From positions 1-64,000 of the forward strand of contig CACBIC010000003.1 in assembly GCA_902539235.1 (NCBI GenBank): DNA of 64,000 nucleotides, read 5' to 3'. Positions 31,163 to 41,054 of this stretch are shown here, piece after piece (position 1 is the first letter of the stretch; every line of letters starts with the position of its first letter). This stretch comes from an uncultured Pelagibacteraceae bacterium (lineage in GTDB: Bacteria; Pseudomonadota; Alphaproteobacteria; Pelagibacterales; Pelagibacteraceae). The notes under the pieces are model-generated. The model searched no databases, was not told the DNA's origin, and was given only the letters and a program-made list of their open reading frames with translations. The translations under genes and the position numbers were made by a program.

Positions 31163-32050
31163 ATGTTAAAGCGAGGAGTATACGCAGCTAGTTTAAGTGT
31201 TTTAAACAAAGACTTAACGTTGAACGTTGAGGCTACCCTTTCGCACGGAGAAAATTTAATTAAAAATGGTTGCATGGGAGTTTTCTTCATGGGGTCCACT
31301 GGGCAAGCACAATTATGTAGCCTCGAGTCAAAAAAAGAACTTATATCTAAAATAGCATCTCATAAACTAAGAAAAAAATTTTTTATTGGCTTAGGTGTTA
31401 ATAGTCTTTCTGACTCGATTTCATTAATTAAATATGCAAATGAATATGAAATTAATAAAGAGATATTAATCGGAGCCCCAGCTTATTATAGAAATAACTC
31501 AGATCAAGGTGTTTTTAATTTTTTTAAAAGAATAATTTCAGAGTGTCCCAAAGTAAAGATAGTAATTTACAATTTTGAAAAATTATTTCATTACAAATTT
31601 TCTGTCGAAGCTGTTACAAATTTAGTGAAATCATTTCCAAAGCAGGTAGTAGCTGTTAAAGATAGTTCATATAATCTATATGAAAACTTAAAAATTAAAG
31701 ATTTTTTAGTTTTTCCTGGAAGCGAAGCAAAACTTTTAAAAGGTTTAGAGCATGGCTGCGCAGGATGTATTTCTGCAGTAACTAATGTGACCCACTCTCT
31801 AGCTAGAAAAGTGTTTGATGATTTCGAAAATAAAACACCGCAGACCAAAAATGAGCAATTAACAAGGGTTAGAGAAACCTTTGATGGCTATAATCTGATA
31901 TCAGCTTTGCATAGTTATCATTCGATTAAAGACGAAAATTATAAGAATATATTGCCTCCACTTACTTTATTAAGTGAGGAAAAACAGAAAGAACTTATTG
32001 AAAAATTAAATAAACTTAAATTTAATAACGAAAAAAACTTAGCGGCTTAA
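31163..32050 (+). CDS. Dihydrodipicolinate synthase/N-acetylneuraminate lyase family protein
   Basis: GVFFMGSTGQAQLCSLESKKELI, VVAVKDSSYN, GCAGCISAVTN. Confidence 0.85.
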   Translation: MLKRGVYAASLSVLNKDLTLNVEATLSHGENLIKNGCMGVFFMGSTGQAQLCSLESKKELISKIASHKLRKKFFIGLGVNSLSDSISLIKYANEYEINKEILIGAPAYYRNNSDQGVFNFFKRIISECPKVKIVIYNFEKLFHYKFSVEAVTNLVKSFPKQVVAVKDSSYNLYENLKIKDFLVFPGSEAKLLKGLEHGCAGCISAVTNVTHSLARKVFDDFENKTPQTKNEQLTRVRETFDGYNLISALHSYHSIKDENYKNILPPLTLLSEEKQKELIEKLNKLKFNNEKNLAA

Positions 32051-32052
32051 AT

Positions 32053-33255
32053 ATGTTATTAGCAAGAGTCTTATCAAAAATTTATAAAGAAGACGGTATA
32101 ATTTTACAAGATGAAAAAAACGTTAAGTATGTTATTGGTAAGCCAAACTCCGAAAAACCTGTAACTGTTAAACTATTAAACAAAAAACTAAAATATTTAT
32201 TATTAGTGGAGCCGGAATATTATTTCCCCGAAGCATTTATAAATGAGGAAATAATAATAGAAAATGCAACATTGCATGAATTTCTGATGGTTTTTGTAAA
32301 AAATCTTGGGCGAGGTGAAATTACTTTCTATAGCGATTTGGTAAAAAAAATGTTTGGTGTTTGGAGATATATTTCAAATTTTAATACAAAATCAAAATCA
32401 AAACAGCAGATATCAAGCCATTATGATTTGGGGGGCAAGAAAGGAATAAAACTGTATACAAATATGCTTTGCAGTAATATGCAATATTCTTGTGCTATTT
32501 GGAAAGATGATACAAAAACATTAGAAGAAGCTCAAATAAATAAACTCAATCATATTATAAAAAAACTAAAAATTAAAAAAGGAGATAAAATTCTAGATAT
32601 CGGTTGTGGTTTTGGAACTGCTGCCGCATATATAGCAAAACAAACTGGATGTGAAGTAACTGGTATAACGTTGAGTAAAAACCAACTAGATTATGCCGTG
32701 CAAAATGCAAAGGAATTAAATTTAGATAATCAAGTTAGTTTTGAGCTTAAAGATTATAGAGATATGGGTGGTAAATTCGATAAACTTTACTCAATTGGCA
32801 TGTTCGAGCACACGAGTCTGAAGTACTATAATACATTCTTTAAAAAAACTTACGACCTATTAAAAGACAATGGAACTTTTTTACTTCACACAATTGGTGT
32901 CGTTGGACCACCGTCAGCGCCATATCGTTGGATAGGCACTCGTATTTTTCCAGGTGGAAGATGTCCATCTTATAGTCAAATCATCAAACCAATTGAAAAA
33001 TCAGGTTTTATAGTCAATGATTGTGAAACTTTAATCAAACATTACGATTTAACTTTGGAAGCATGGAGAGAAAGATTCTTAGCTAAAAGGGCAGAAATGA
33101 AAGATTTATTTGATGAAAAGTTCTGTAAAATGTGGGAGTTTTACTTAAGTTCCACGAGTGCCGCTTTTAGATACCGAGATCTACTTGTTTTTCAAATTCA
33201 ACTTGTTAAGAACTTTTCAACTGCCTCTAGAACTCGAGATTACATTTACAACTAA
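32053..33255 (+). CDS. cfa: Cyclopropane-fatty-acyl-phospholipid synthase
   Basis: ISSHYDLG..LYTNMLCSNMQYSCAIW, ILDIGCGFGTAAAYIAKQTGCEVTGITLS, SIGMFEH. Confidence 0.93.
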   Translation: MLLARVLSKIYKEDGIILQDEKNVKYVIGKPNSEKPVTVKLLNKKLKYLLLVEPEYYFPEAFINEEIIIENATLHEFLMVFVKNLGRGEITFYSDLVKKMFGVWRYISNFNTKSKSKQQISSHYDLGGKKGIKLYTNMLCSNMQYSCAIWKDDTKTLEEAQINKLNHIIKKLKIKKGDKILDIGCGFGTAAAYIAKQTGCEVTGITLSKNQLDYAVQNAKELNLDNQVSFELKDYRDMGGKFDKLYSIGMFEHTSLKYYNTFFKKTYDLLKDNGTFLLHTIGVVGPPSAPYRWIGTRIFPGGRCPSYSQIIKPIEKSGFIVNDCETLIKHYDLTLEAWRERFLAKRAEMKDLFDEKFCKMWEFYLSSTSAAFRYRDLLVFQIQLVKNFSTASRTRDYIYN

Positions 33256-33281
33256 AAACTGTTATTAAATAATATAACAGT

Positions 33282-34493
33282 ATGAAAAGGAAGAAAAAAA
33301 AACTTAAGAAAAATAAGTCAATTAAATCAAAAAGACTTAAAACCAGAAAATCTACTAAAAAAAGAAAAAAAGTTTTAAAAAGAAAAACAAAAATAAAAAG
33401 ATCATTCAAAAAAAGAAGAAAGAAAATTAAGACTCGAAAAAAGAAAATTGTTACATCAAGATCAAAATATAAAAAAACTCAAAAAACAAGAGCAGTAGTT
33501 TCAGGAATTCTAAGGTTAAGTGACAAAATTAAATCAATGCTAAGATTTAATTTGAATCTAGATAAATCTCTTCAAAATTTTTTTCAAGGCATTTCTAACC
33601 GGGTTTTAAATATTAAAAAAGTTATTCAAGAAGAAAGAGTTAAGCAAAAACAGAAAAAAATAAAAGAAATGGAAAGAGAAAAAGTAGAGGCAAAGAAACG
33701 CTTCATGCAACAAGAGGAAATAGCATTAAAGGCCAAAGCTCTTGAATTAAAAGAGGAGAAAGAGTTAAGCCGGCAATTATCAATTGATCTGAAGAGATTT
33801 ATACGTGAGGACCAAGCTGAACTTAGAAGAGAACGAGCAGAAAAACAAAGGAAATTTTTAGAACAAATTAAATTAGAGAAAAAAATAAAAAGTTTCATTC
33901 AAAGAGAGGAAAAGGAAGTCCAAGCCCTTTCTAAATATGTTTTAAACCAACAAAGAGAGTCTTACGAAGAAGTCAAGCTGCGGATAGATAAGATTAAAGA
34001 AAAATATAAAGCTCTTAGACAACAAAAAATTGAAGAAGCAATTAGAGAGAGACTTACTCAGTTTGGTGTCGATGTAAAAGATAGTGATACAAAAGAAATT
34101 TTGTTAGAAAAAGAGAGAATTTTTAACGAGGAAAGAGAAAAAGTAGAGTATGCACTCATATCATATTATAGAACGAGTCTTTCACTTTGTTTTAACATAA
34201 ATAAGAAATTTTTAAGTAAACATCTTCCTTTAATGAGGTGCATAGATAAAAGGATAGAAGAGTCAGCTATATATATTAAATGGGATGACACTCCTGAAGA
34301 TGAGTGGCTAATTTGCATTTATTTAAAAGACGATACTCCTACTGAAGGGATAGTCATCGAGGACAAGACTGATCCAGAAAAAAATATTTCAAAAGAATTT
34401 AAGAGAGACCAGATCTTTGATGCCTCAGATTTTATGGTAGACTCTCTTACTGCTTTACTTGAGAGAGAAAGAAATAAAAGAAAAGCTAGTTGA
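33282..34493 (+). CDS. Hypothetical protein: very basic N-terminus, long charged coiled coil, globular C-terminus
   Basis: 403 aa intact ORF; first ~70 aa mostly K/R; good spacing from cfa. Confidence 0.75.
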   Translation: MKRKKKKLKKNKSIKSKRLKTRKSTKKRKKVLKRKTKIKRSFKKRRKKIKTRKKKIVTSRSKYKKTQKTRAVVSGILRLSDKIKSMLRFNLNLDKSLQNFFQGISNRVLNIKKVIQEERVKQKQKKIKEMEREKVEAKKRFMQQEEIALKAKALELKEEKELSRQLSIDLKRFIREDQAELRRERAEKQRKFLEQIKLEKKIKSFIQREEKEVQALSKYVLNQQRESYEEVKLRIDKIKEKYKALRQQKIEEAIRERLTQFGVDVKDSDTKEILLEKERIFNEEREKVEYALISYYRTSLSLCFNINKKFLSKHLPLMRCIDKRIEESAIYIKWDDTPEDEWLICIYLKDDTPTEGIVIEDKTDPEKNISKEFKRDQIFDASDFMVDSLTALLERERNKRKAS

Positions 34494-35589
34494 TAAGATC
34501 ATTTAATTTTTTAATCTCACCAATTTTAAATATAATTGCCTCGTCTTTTTTGTATCCAAACTTTTCAGCGTTTTCTTTAAACCTTACAGGAGGTTCCATG
34601 ATCGGCTCTAAACTTAATATTGCTGTTCCCCAATGCATTCCTATAACTTTTTTTACCTCTAAGTCTCTCATTAAAGATAAAAGTTCTTCAGGATTTGCGT
34701 GAGCTGTAGATTTATCCTTTACCGGTACAATCGGGTAGAAATTGTAGGCGCCCATATTTCCAAAACCCAAATCTATAGGACCAAATTTTTTTCCTAATTC
34801 CTTATAAAATGGTGCTGGTCCAGTATCACAAGCAAAAAAGATTTTTTTATCTTTGTATTCAATTAAAAAACTGCCCCAAAGAGTTCTATTTGTATTTCCA
34901 TCGCCCCAAATCCAACGTTTACTCCAGTGATTTGAACTTAGCATCGTTACGGAAATATCATCATTTATTCTAATCTTATCAAACCAGTCCATCTCTTTAA
35001 CGTTATCTTTTTTATATCCATTTCTCGTGAAATACTTACCAAGCTTGAGAGGCACAAGCACTTTAGCATTCTTATAGGGAAAGTTTTTTATCGTACGTAT
35101 ACTCATATGATCATAATGATTGTGTGTTAGCAAAAATAAATCTATTTTGGGAAGTTCTTTAAGAGTCAAAGGAGACTCTATGTATTTCTTGGGACCAAAT
35201 ATCATAGGTCCATAATTTTTTTCGAAAACTGGATCAGTAATAATTGTAGTTTTTCCAAGTTTAATTATAAAGCTAGCATGATCAAGCCACATCACATACG
35301 AGTCAGATTTATGTTTTTCTAGATTTTTTAAAACTATTTGTTTATCAATAACATGTTCAGGTGGATAATTAATCTTAAGTTTTTTCTTTTCCTCCCTAAA
35401 GACTTTCCAATTCCATTTAAAATTAGGATCTCTTTTAGGTACTCCTTCTAGGTTTCTAAAAGCATATAATTTTCCGTCTTTATAAATATGATGATAAGGT
35501 TTTTTTTCCATAGCATTTAAACTAATACTTAATGAAAATAATATACACAGAATAAGGGGTATTCGCATACCCCTTATTAGCACAGACAA
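34486..35589 (-). CDS. MBL-fold metallohydrolase (NAPE-PLD-like), secreted
   Basis: LLTHNHYDHMSI (HxHxDH), DHASFIIKLGKTTIITDPVF, ACDTGPAPF; N-terminal signal. Confidence 0.88.
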   Translation of the reverse strand: MSVLIRGMRIPLILCILFSLSISLNAMEKKPYHHIYKDGKLYAFRNLEGVPKRDPNFKWNWKVFREEKKKLKINYPPEHVIDKQIVLKNLEKHKSDSYVMWLDHASFIIKLGKTTIITDPVFEKNYGPMIFGPKKYIESPLTLKELPKIDLFLLTHNHYDHMSIRTIKNFPYKNAKVLVPLKLGKYFTRNGYKKDNVKEMDWFDKIRINDDISVTMLSSNHWSKRWIWGDGNTNRTLWGSFLIEYKDKKIFFACDTGPAPFYKELGKKFGPIDLGFGNMGAYNFYPIVPVKDKSTAHANPEELLSLMRDLEVKKVIGMHWGTAILSLEPIMEPPVRFKENAEKFGYKKDEAIIFKIGEIKKLNDLIN

Positions 35590-35606
35590 TTAAATTTAAA
35601 AGGAAA

Positions 35607-35810
35607 TTAAATATCTGAACAATTAGATTTATTTATTCTCTTATCAAATGATTTAAGCGCTTCTTTTGAAATGACCCAAACATACGAGCTTTCTTTTAAA
35701 CCATTCTCATCGGCAGCTGTACATCTTTTGCCAAATTTTACTTTGGCCATGTTGCTTCCAGCACAATTAGTCAACATAAGCAACAACATAAAAGTAGATA
35801 ATATTTTCAT
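35607..35810 (-). CDS. Small putative lipoprotein
   Basis: 67 aa; lipobox LTNC. Confidence 0.55.
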   Translation of the reverse strand: MKILSTFMLLLMLTNCAGSNMAKVKFGKRCTAADENGLKESSYVWVISKEALKSFDKRINKSNCSDI

Positions 35811-35882
35811 GATTAAAATTTAAAGTTAAAGTCTGTGCTTTGCTTGGCATAATTTGGACCAAAAAAAGAAATTGAAACTTTA

Positions 35883-36311
35883 TTGAATAAGATAAACTTT
35901 AGCCTTATGATTGAAATTATGTCCAAAAGCCACATTTATAAATTGAAAGTTTTTGTTGAAGATGTTGACTTTGGTCGAGTGTATTATTCAAGATATCTTC
36001 AGTATATCGAGAGAGCTAGAACGGAGCTAATACACGAAAAATTTGGTCTTACTTTAACTCAATTAATGAACGAGCACGATATTATGTTTGTAGTCAGAAA
36101 CTGTAATATTAAATATGTAAGACAAGCTGTTTTTGAAGATAATTTAAGTATTGAAACAACTATTTTAAAAAAAACTAACGTTAGACTAAATTTGCTTCAA
36201 GAGGTTAAAAGAGATGGGGAAGTTCTTGTTAGCGCAGAAGTAGAACTAGCAGTAGTAGATCGAAGTGGGTCAATAAAAAAACTTCCTAAGGATTTATTTG
36301 TAAAAATTTAA
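35883..36311 (+). CDS. ybgC: YbgC/FadM-type acyl-CoA thioesterase (hot dog fold)
   Basis: VFVEDVDFGRVYYSRYLQYIERARTELI; start could be internal. Confidence 0.85.
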   Translation: MNKINFSLMIEIMSKSHIYKLKVFVEDVDFGRVYYSRYLQYIERARTELIHEKFGLTLTQLMNEHDIMFVVRNCNIKYVRQAVFEDNLSIETTILKKTNVRLNLLQEVKRDGEVLVSAEVELAVVDRSGSIKKLPKDLFVKI

Positions 36312-36424
36312 ATTTGGCCAAAAAACGCCTAATATCTGCCTAAATTTTCGTTATAAACTACGTACAACTCAAGTTTGCAAATTCAGCAATACTCACTGAG
36401 TTTAAAATAAACTAAAAAGAAATT

Positions 36425-36547
36425 ATGAGAATCAAACGACTAAAAAAAAACAAGTTAAAGACAAACATTAATAAGAAATTCAAAAAAATCTCTCTTTTCG
36501 AACTTCAAAATAGTCCAAAATTTCTAAATTTTAGAGTTCGAGCATAA
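36425..36547 (+). CDS. Possible small basic protein (40 aa)
   Basis: ATG..TAA in an intergenic gap: MRIKRLKKNKLKTNINKKFKKISLFELQNSPKFLNFRVRA; weak SD. Confidence 0.3.
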   Translation: MRIKRLKKNKLKTNINKKFKKISLFELQNSPKFLNFRVRA

Positions 36548-36569
36548 TCTTTCCTCCTAAATAAATCAG

Positions 36570-36602
36570 TGGCTTAATCTAATTAGGCCATTGTTTTTAT
36601 TT
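36570..36602 (+). terminator. Intrinsic terminator
   Basis: TGGCTTAAT-cta-ATTAGGCCA (one wobble) then TTGTTTTTATTT. Confidence 0.65.
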
Positions 36603-36623
36603 CAATAATTGCTAAACTAATTT

Positions 36624-37127
36624 GTGAAACGAATTAAAGCCAAAAAAGTTCAGCCTAAAGTAAGTATCATTATTGGATCTCGCAACGATTACTCTACTAT
36701 AGTTGAGGCTGAAAAAATCTTAAAAGAACTCAAAATTAAATTTGATACTAGAGTTGTGTCTGCACACAGAACTCCAAAGAGAATGTATGAGTGGGCAGAA
36801 AATGCACATTTAAGAGGATACAAATGTATAATAGCTGCTGCGGGGGGCAGTGCTTCGCTTCCATCGGTATCGGCTGCAATTTCTGAGTTGCCTACAATAG
36901 GAGTGCCAATTGAAACTAAAAAACTCTTTGGCATAGATTCGATTTTATCCATGGCTTCTTGTCCAAAAGGAGCTCCACTAGCTACTATGCCGATCGGAAA
37001 AGTTGGAGCAGTCAATGCAGCTTTATTGGCAGCTGAAATTATTAGTACATTTGATGATAAAATAAGATTCAATTTATCAAAATGGAAAAGAAAACAAACT
37101 AAATCAGTAAAAATAAAACCTAAATAA
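36624..37127 (+). CDS. purE: N5-carboxyaminoimidazole ribonucleotide mutase
   Basis: SIIIGSRNDYSTIVEAEKIL, VVSAHRTPKRM, AAAGGSASLPSVSA; GTG start. Confidence 0.95.
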   Translation: MKRIKAKKVQPKVSIIIGSRNDYSTIVEAEKILKELKIKFDTRVVSAHRTPKRMYEWAENAHLRGYKCIIAAAGGSASLPSVSAAISELPTIGVPIETKKLFGIDSILSMASCPKGAPLATMPIGKVGAVNAALLAAEIISTFDDKIRFNLSKWKRKQTKSVKIKPK

Positions 37128-38180
37128 ATGTCGAGAGATATAACGCTTGGAATTTTATATAGCGGGCAATTAGAAACTCAGCTTATAAAATCTGCAAAAA
37201 AAATTGGTGGTATTAAAACTGTAGTCCTTACTAATGATAATGATGGGCCCGCAAAACATGTAGCAGATGAATTTATATGCGCTGATTTAAATGATAAAAA
37301 TGTAATTGAAAATTTTATAAAAAAAATAAATATTTGTACTTATGCTTTTGAGAATTTATCTTACGAAATTTTAAAATCTATCGCTGATGTAAAAGAAGTT
37401 CACCCATCACCAAATACTTTAAGAATTGCCCAAAACAGAATATTAGAAAAAAAATTTGCAAATGATCTCGGCATAAAAACTACCGAATGGAAAAGTATAA
37501 AATCATTAGAAGAATTAAAAGAAGGAGTAAAATCTTATGGCAATTGTATATTAAAATCTGTTTCTGGAGGTTATGACGGTAAGCAGCAATATCGATTTAA
37601 GACTTCAGAGGATATCGATAAGAATATAGACTTTAGCAAAGAGTACATTTTAGAAAAATTTCTTAAATTTAAACAAGAAATTTCGGTAGCAGCAACAAAA
37701 TTTAAAGACTCTAAAATTTCAATTTTTGAGCCAACGGAGAATCAACACGCTAACGGCATTTTAAGGCATTCTAAAATACCAGCAAACATAAGCAAAAAAA
37801 TATTTGATGAAGCTCAAGCTGTTACGATAAAGTTTGCAGAGAAACTAAACTATGTAGGAACTTTAAATTTAGAATTTATGATTGATGATGAAGACAATCT
37901 TTATTTTAATGAATACGCGAATAGGGTTCACAATGGGCAGTGGCATTCTGTAAATAGTTATATGCATTCTCAATTCTGTACACATATAAGAGCTGTTTGT
38001 GGATTAGAATTCATTGAAAATAAAAAGATATCAAATGCAGAAATGTTTAATATTATAGGCGATGAGATAGAAAAGTTTAGAGATAAGAAATTTAAAAAAA
38101 ATGAATTCTTTTTTGATTATCTAAAGACAGAGACAAGACCTGGAAGAAAGATGGGACATCTAACCATTTTAAAAGATTAA
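37128..38180 (+). CDS. purK: N5-carboxyaminoimidazole ribonucleotide synthase
   Basis: ATP-grasp; VHPSPNTLRIAQNRILEKKF, SVSGGYDGKQQY, NEYANRVHNGQWHSVN; adjacent to purE. Confidence 0.95.
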   Translation: MSRDITLGILYSGQLETQLIKSAKKIGGIKTVVLTNDNDGPAKHVADEFICADLNDKNVIENFIKKINICTYAFENLSYEILKSIADVKEVHPSPNTLRIAQNRILEKKFANDLGIKTTEWKSIKSLEELKEGVKSYGNCILKSVSGGYDGKQQYRFKTSEDIDKNIDFSKEYILEKFLKFKQEISVAATKFKDSKISIFEPTENQHANGILRHSKIPANISKKIFDEAQAVTIKFAEKLNYVGTLNLEFMIDDEDNLYFNEYANRVHNGQWHSVNSYMHSQFCTHIRAVCGLEFIENKKISNAEMFNIIGDEIEKFRDKKFKKNEFFFDYLKTETRPGRKMGHLTILKD

Positions 38181-38978
38181 TCATTGAATTGTTATTCTAT
38201 ACATTTTCCTATCACCATTAAAAGCTGTTGCAGCATGGAGAATTGATTTATTAGCCCAAATAGCTATATCTCCTTTTCTCCAACTAAAACTAAAAGAAAA
38301 ATCTTTTTTTGTTTGATGAGAAATTAAAAAATCGATTAATTCTTTCTGATCTGAATTTTCATTAGCAAATCCTACTATATGTCCGGGTGAACAATAAATT
38401 GTTTTTCTTCCTTCAATAGATTGAACCAATCTATGTTCCGATTTTATTTCCTTTGTGTCGCTAGTCCCATGTTCTGCTTCCCTTAAAACTCTAGTTTGGG
38501 CTATTTTTCCTTTAGAAGAAAAAATACCTTTTAAATTTTCAATTTTATATTTTATGTTTTCTGGAAGAGCATCGTACGCGAGAAATTGATTATAAAATAA
38601 TGTATTTCCCTGTCCTTCCTTTGGTACATTAATAGCTTGCAACATAGTATAACTTGGAGGTTTTGATAAATATGAACTGTCGGTATGAGGGCCTTCTCCA
38701 AAACTCATTCCCGTGTCAGTTTTTTTCCTCTCGATGACATAAATGTCTTTGAAGTCTTTATGCGGTTTGAGCATAGGGTACTCAGCAGGTTTACCAAAGT
38801 GTGAGGCAAAACTAATATACTCTTCAGGACTTAAATTTTGATCTTTAAAGAAAAGAACTCCATGTTTATTAAGAAGTTTTTTAATTTCTAGCGTTTGTTC
38901 TTCATTTATATTTTTTAAGTTGGTATTAATATAACAACCAACATTATTTTCTGATAGTTTTAGCGAAAGTTTATTCAT
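38181..38978 (-). CDS. TauD/TfdA-family 2-oxoglutarate dioxygenase
   Basis: GVLFFKDQNLSPEEYISFASHFG, GEGPHTDSSYL (HxD), ANKSILHAAT. Confidence 0.9.
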   Translation of the reverse strand: MNKLSLKLSENNVGCYINTNLKNINEEQTLEIKKLLNKHGVLFFKDQNLSPEEYISFASHFGKPAEYPMLKPHKDFKDIYVIERKKTDTGMSFGEGPHTDSSYLSKPPSYTMLQAINVPKEGQGNTLFYNQFLAYDALPENIKYKIENLKGIFSSKGKIAQTRVLREAEHGTSDTKEIKSEHRLVQSIEGRKTIYCSPGHIVGFANENSDQKELIDFLISHQTKKDFSFSFSWRKGDIAIWANKSILHAATAFNGDRKMYRITIQ

Positions 38979-39607
38979 TCTACAGGATTTATAAGTGCTG
39001 CATCATTTTTAGAGGGATTATTCACATCAGTAGACACCTTGTGAAACTTTAACTTAGGTGCTTTAACAGAGTTTAAAAATTCAACAGCATTGTTGTTTAG
39101 ATTAAAATAATTATTAATTTGAGATTTTGAAATTATTACAGGTTGTCTGTGATGTACTCTTGCATTTTCGTCATTTGCTGCCTCTCGCGTAATGATTGTG
39201 AATTGCCCATTGTTATCATGAATTCCGGCCAAGAAAATTTCTTGATCGTCTGTTCTAGTAAAATAGTGAGGAATTTTTTTTTCACTTACTTTTTGCCACT
39301 CGTAAAAACCTGTAATTGGAATCACTGCTCTTGAATTGACTATTAGTTTTTTAAAACTGACTTTGGTTTCTATTCCCTCTAATCTAGCATTGTGAAGTCT
39401 CCTAAAATCAGGTTTGGCCCACGACGGTAAAATCCCAAACAAAGTCATTTCAAGGTACTTACCGTTAGTAGCAGATTTGATACATGGGTATTTTCCTCCA
39501 GGTGCGCAATTAAAATTATCTTGCTCAAGATCTACATTAATATTTTTTTTAACCAAACCATTAGCTACTAGTAAAGTTTTTTTCTGAACACTATATCTTC
39601 CGCACAT
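38975..39607 (-). CDS. SRAP (SOS response-associated peptidase, YedK/HMCES) protein
   Basis: MCGRYSV catalytic Cys2, NARLEGIETKVSF, GFYEWQKV, HHRQPVI. Confidence 0.95.
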   Translation of the reverse strand: MCGRYSVQKKTLLVANGLVKKNINVDLEQDNFNCAPGGKYPCIKSATNGKYLEMTLFGILPSWAKPDFRRLHNARLEGIETKVSFKKLIVNSRAVIPITGFYEWQKVSEKKIPHYFTRTDDQEIFLAGIHDNNGQFTIITREAANDENARVHHRQPVIISKSQINNYFNLNNNAVEFLNSVKAPKLKFHKVSTDVNNPSKNDAALINPVE

Positions 39608-39609
39608 AA

Positions 39610-39720
39610 TTATTTATTTCTTTTCTCTCTTTTAAGTCTTCTTTTTTCTTTAAAACTCATCTTTGCCTTTTTTTTAAAACTCCTAGCTTTCCACGATTTT
39701 CCATTGTAACGCTTACTCAT
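39610..39720 (-). CDS. Small basic protein (36 aa)
   Basis: MSKRYNGKSWKARSFKKKAKMSFKEKRRLKREKRNK; GAGG SD, start overlaps the stop of the upstream gene. Confidence 0.45.
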   Translation of the reverse strand: MSKRYNGKSWKARSFKKKAKMSFKEKRRLKREKRNK

Positions 39721-40549
39721 TTATAACCTCATATTTTTGTTCGCCTAAAAAATCAGCCTTTAGGTGCAATTTATCTCCTGCTTTCAAGAAAATAGGATTA
39801 TCAGATTCAAATAATGTATTTTCACTTGTACCAGTAGTTATAAGGTGTCCAGGATACAACGTAAAAAATTGACTTATATAAGAAATTAAATAATTAAAAT
39901 TAAAAATCATATCTTTTGTATTACCAGTTTGTTTTCTTTCTCCATTTAGATCTAACGAAAAATTAATATTATTAACATCCTCAATTTCATCTTTAGTGAC
40001 CAGATAGGGACCAGCTGGTCCAGCAATACTCTTACCTTTGATCCATTGTCCTCCACGCTCTTTTTGCCAAGATCTTTCTGATATGTCATTTACTATACAA
40101 TAACCAAAAACATAATCTTGAGCATCGCTTTCTCTTATGTATTTACCTTCTTTTGATATTACGACACATATTTCACATTCATAATCCATTTTATTTGCTG
40201 AACTTGGTTTTTTAATTGGATCTTTAGCTCCTTGAATACAGCCTGAGCTTTTATTAAAAACTATAGGCTCTGTTGGCTCTTTAGACTTACTGCCAAAAAT
40301 ATGATTCCGATAATTCAATCCTATTGCTAAAAAATCAATAGGATTATTTACACAACTTCCAATTCTTGTCTTAGAATTAATTTCTTTTAAATTAGATAAA
40401 TCTATTTTTTTAAGTTTGATTAATGTTTCTTCATTTAAAGTTTTAGGATTTAGATCATCAATATAATCAGATAAATCTCTTATTTTGTTGTTTGAGTCTA
40501 AAGCGGCAACAGTTTCTTTACCTAGTTCACCTACTCTCAATAATTTCAT
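39713..40549 (-). CDS. Fumarylacetoacetate hydrolase family protein
   Basis: IGLNYRNHI, DYECEICVVI, GYCIVNDISERSWQ, GTSENTLFES. Confidence 0.92.
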   Translation of the reverse strand: MKLLRVGELGKETVAALDSNNKIRDLSDYIDDLNPKTLNEETLIKLKKIDLSNLKEINSKTRIGSCVNNPIDFLAIGLNYRNHIFGSKSKEPTEPIVFNKSSGCIQGAKDPIKKPSSANKMDYECEICVVISKEGKYIRESDAQDYVFGYCIVNDISERSWQKERGGQWIKGKSIAGPAGPYLVTKDEIEDVNNINFSLDLNGERKQTGNTKDMIFNFNYLISYISQFFTLYPGHLITTGTSENTLFESDNPIFLKAGDKLHLKADFLGEQKYEVINE

Positions 40550-40573
40550 GAAGTAATTTTAGATAAGAATTAT

Positions 40574-41020
40574 CTATTTTACAAACTCTTTAATGCGCTC
40601 AATCGTAGTTTTTTTCGGACCTTTATATTCAATTGAATAGCTATTCGTCCTATTCAATAAATCTATTCCTTTTGTAAAGATAAAAATAAAAAATATTACA
40701 AAAAAAATTAAAAAGATTTTTACAGGATTAAAATTTTTTTCTTCAAAAACACTTTTCTTCTCTTCTTTTGCAGTATGAAAACTTTTAAAAGTTAAATAAA
40801 CAGCAATTATCAAGCCAATGTGAGCTAAAAATAATGAAGCCCAAGCCGTTGCAAAATTAGCCATACTAAAAACGTACAAGCTAAAAACGGTGGTCCAAAC
40901 TGCCGAGAGAGTCACTAATATTTGTAATCTTACAGTTTTTGGAAGCGATCTCAGGTCATTGGACGAATCGTCAAACATAATATTCGCAGTATTTGTTAAC
41001 CAACTTTTCAATTTTTCCAT
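40574..41020 (-). CDS. Hypothetical membrane protein
   Basis: 148 aa with three hydrophobic segments. Confidence 0.6.
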   Translation of the reverse strand: MEKLKSWLTNTANIMFDDSSNDLRSLPKTVRLQILVTLSAVWTTVFSLYVFSMANFATAWASLFLAHIGLIIAVYLTFKSFHTAKEEKKSVFEEKNFNPVKIFLIFFVIFFIFIFTKGIDLLNRTNSYSIEYKGPKKTTIERIKEFVK

Positions 41021-41054
41021 AACTTATTTATATACTTTTTGAAAAAAAAATAAA

